DNA from: Colwellia sp.
Lineage (GTDB): Bacteria; Pseudomonadota; Gammaproteobacteria; Enterobacterales; Alteromonadaceae
Assembly: GCA_013215465.1 (NCBI GenBank)
Contig: JABSOW010000008.1
Coordinates: 1 to 64,000, forward strand
Length of the DNA: 64,000 nucleotides
Direction of reading: 5' to 3'
Made by a program: the position numbers and the translations under genes
Shown here: one piece after another, positions 63,657-64,000 of the stretch
Position numbering within the stretch: the stretch's first letter is position 1
Layout: each line of letters starts with the position of its first letter
Notes under the pieces: model-generated
What the model saw: the letters and a program-made list of their open reading frames with translations, nothing else
Database searches by the model: none
Told to the model about the DNA's origin: nothing

Positions 63657-64000
63657 CTATTGTTTTGTTTTTAAACTTTCAAGCACTACTGCAAGTATAA
63701 TAATAACCCCTTTTACGATCTGCTGTAGGTAACCAGAAATATTCATAAGATTCATTAAATTTGAAATAACACTTAAAATTAAAACACCAATTATAGTTTT
63801 GAATACTGTCCCGCGCCCTCCAGCTAAACTTGCCCCACCAACAACAACAGCTGCAATTGCATCTAGTTCAAATGATAAACCTAATACGGGTGAACCTACT
63901 CCAGTTCTAGTGGCAGCAATAACACCTGCTACCCCACAAGCCATACCACTTAAAGCATAAACAGCAAATTTATAGCGCTCAACAGGAATACCAGCAAAGC
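63657..64000 (-). CDS. Ribose/xylose-type ABC transporter permease, partial
   Basis: The frame is open to the window edge, giving the C-terminal 114 codons of an RbsC/XylH-family permease. The block ELDAIAAVVVGGASLAGGRGT is the EAA-like signature of this subfamily, and two or more transmembrane helices follow (IIGVLILSVISNLMNLM, IVKGVIIILAVVL). The ATP-binding and substrate-binding genes presumably lie beyond 64000. It shares strand and context with the HAD and xylB genes, suggesting import of the sugar they use. Confidence 0.85.
   Translation of the reverse strand, partial: FAGIPVERYKFAVYALSGMACGVAGVIAATRTGVGSPVLGLSFELDAIAAVVVGGASLAGGRGTVFKTIIGVLILSVISNLMNLMNISGYLQQIVKGVIIILAVVLESLKTKQ

Overview
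The window looks like the chromosome of a marine gammaproteobacterium of the Alteromonadales (Colwellia/Thalassotalea-like). This is inferred from the AT-rich coding style, the protein similarities I recognise, and short palindromic interspersed repeats with TATACC...GGTATA ends. I see no rRNA, tRNA or CRISPR array.

Layout. (1) 1-4445: the N-terminal ~1,480 codons of a giant secreted, multi-domain adhesin-like protein on the minus strand, with a tandem array of 240-bp MBG-type repeats. (2) 4.4-11.2 kb is an accessory patch. It holds two decayed copies of one REP-associated/IS200-like transposase element flanking a TonB-dependent receptor, a truncated EamA transporter, and a stand-alone RelA/SpoT-domain protein of the kind that includes toxic small alarmone synthetases. 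(3) 11.2-21.8 kb is a minus-strand operon: isochorismatase-fold hydrolase, 3-hydroxyacyl-CoA dehydrogenase/enoyl-CoA hydratase fusion, malonyl-CoA decarboxylase, acyl-CoA dehydrogenase, aldehyde dehydrogenase and acyl-CoA ligase. A LysR regulator is divergent. There is no thiolase. The set would fit oxidation of propionyl-CoA or acrylyl-CoA through malonyl-CoA to acetyl-CoA.

(4) 22.2-48.9 kb is a complete phenol/alkylphenol catabolic island. A multicomponent phenol hydroxylase (dmpKLMNOP) is followed by a hydrolase, ferredoxin and catechol 2,3-dioxygenase (dmpD, Q, B). Accessory genes come next (heme-binding-like protein, a membrane transporter, a luciferase-like oxidoreductase, two DUF1329 proteins, a GntR regulator, and a YCF48/RND/DUF1302 module). 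The lower meta pathway (dmpC, E, F, G, H, I) and the sigma-54 activator DmpR finish it. A sigma-54 promoter with correct GG/GC spacing and a 30-bp perfect palindrome sit upstream of dmpK. Directly oriented copies of one interspersed repeat lie just outside both ends of the island, and gene remnants occur at the borders.

(5) 49.2-55.0 kb: an IS66 transposase remnant, a DUF2157/DUF4401/GDYXXLXY membrane-protein operon, a YbaK-like deacylase, an unrecognised gene, and several more repeat copies. (6) 55.1-64.0 kb: an RluA-family pseudouridine synthase, then a sugar block on the minus strand: a ribose/xylose-type ABC permease (cut by the window edge), a HAD phosphatase, xylulokinase, transaldolase, transketolase and glucose-6-phosphate isomerase. 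Together these would import and phosphorylate a pentose or polyol and feed it through the non-oxidative pentose phosphate pathway.

The phenol island and the acyl-CoA operon may be metabolically linked. Methylphenols processed by the meta pathway give propanal and then propionyl-CoA, which the adjacent operon could oxidise. That link is inference.
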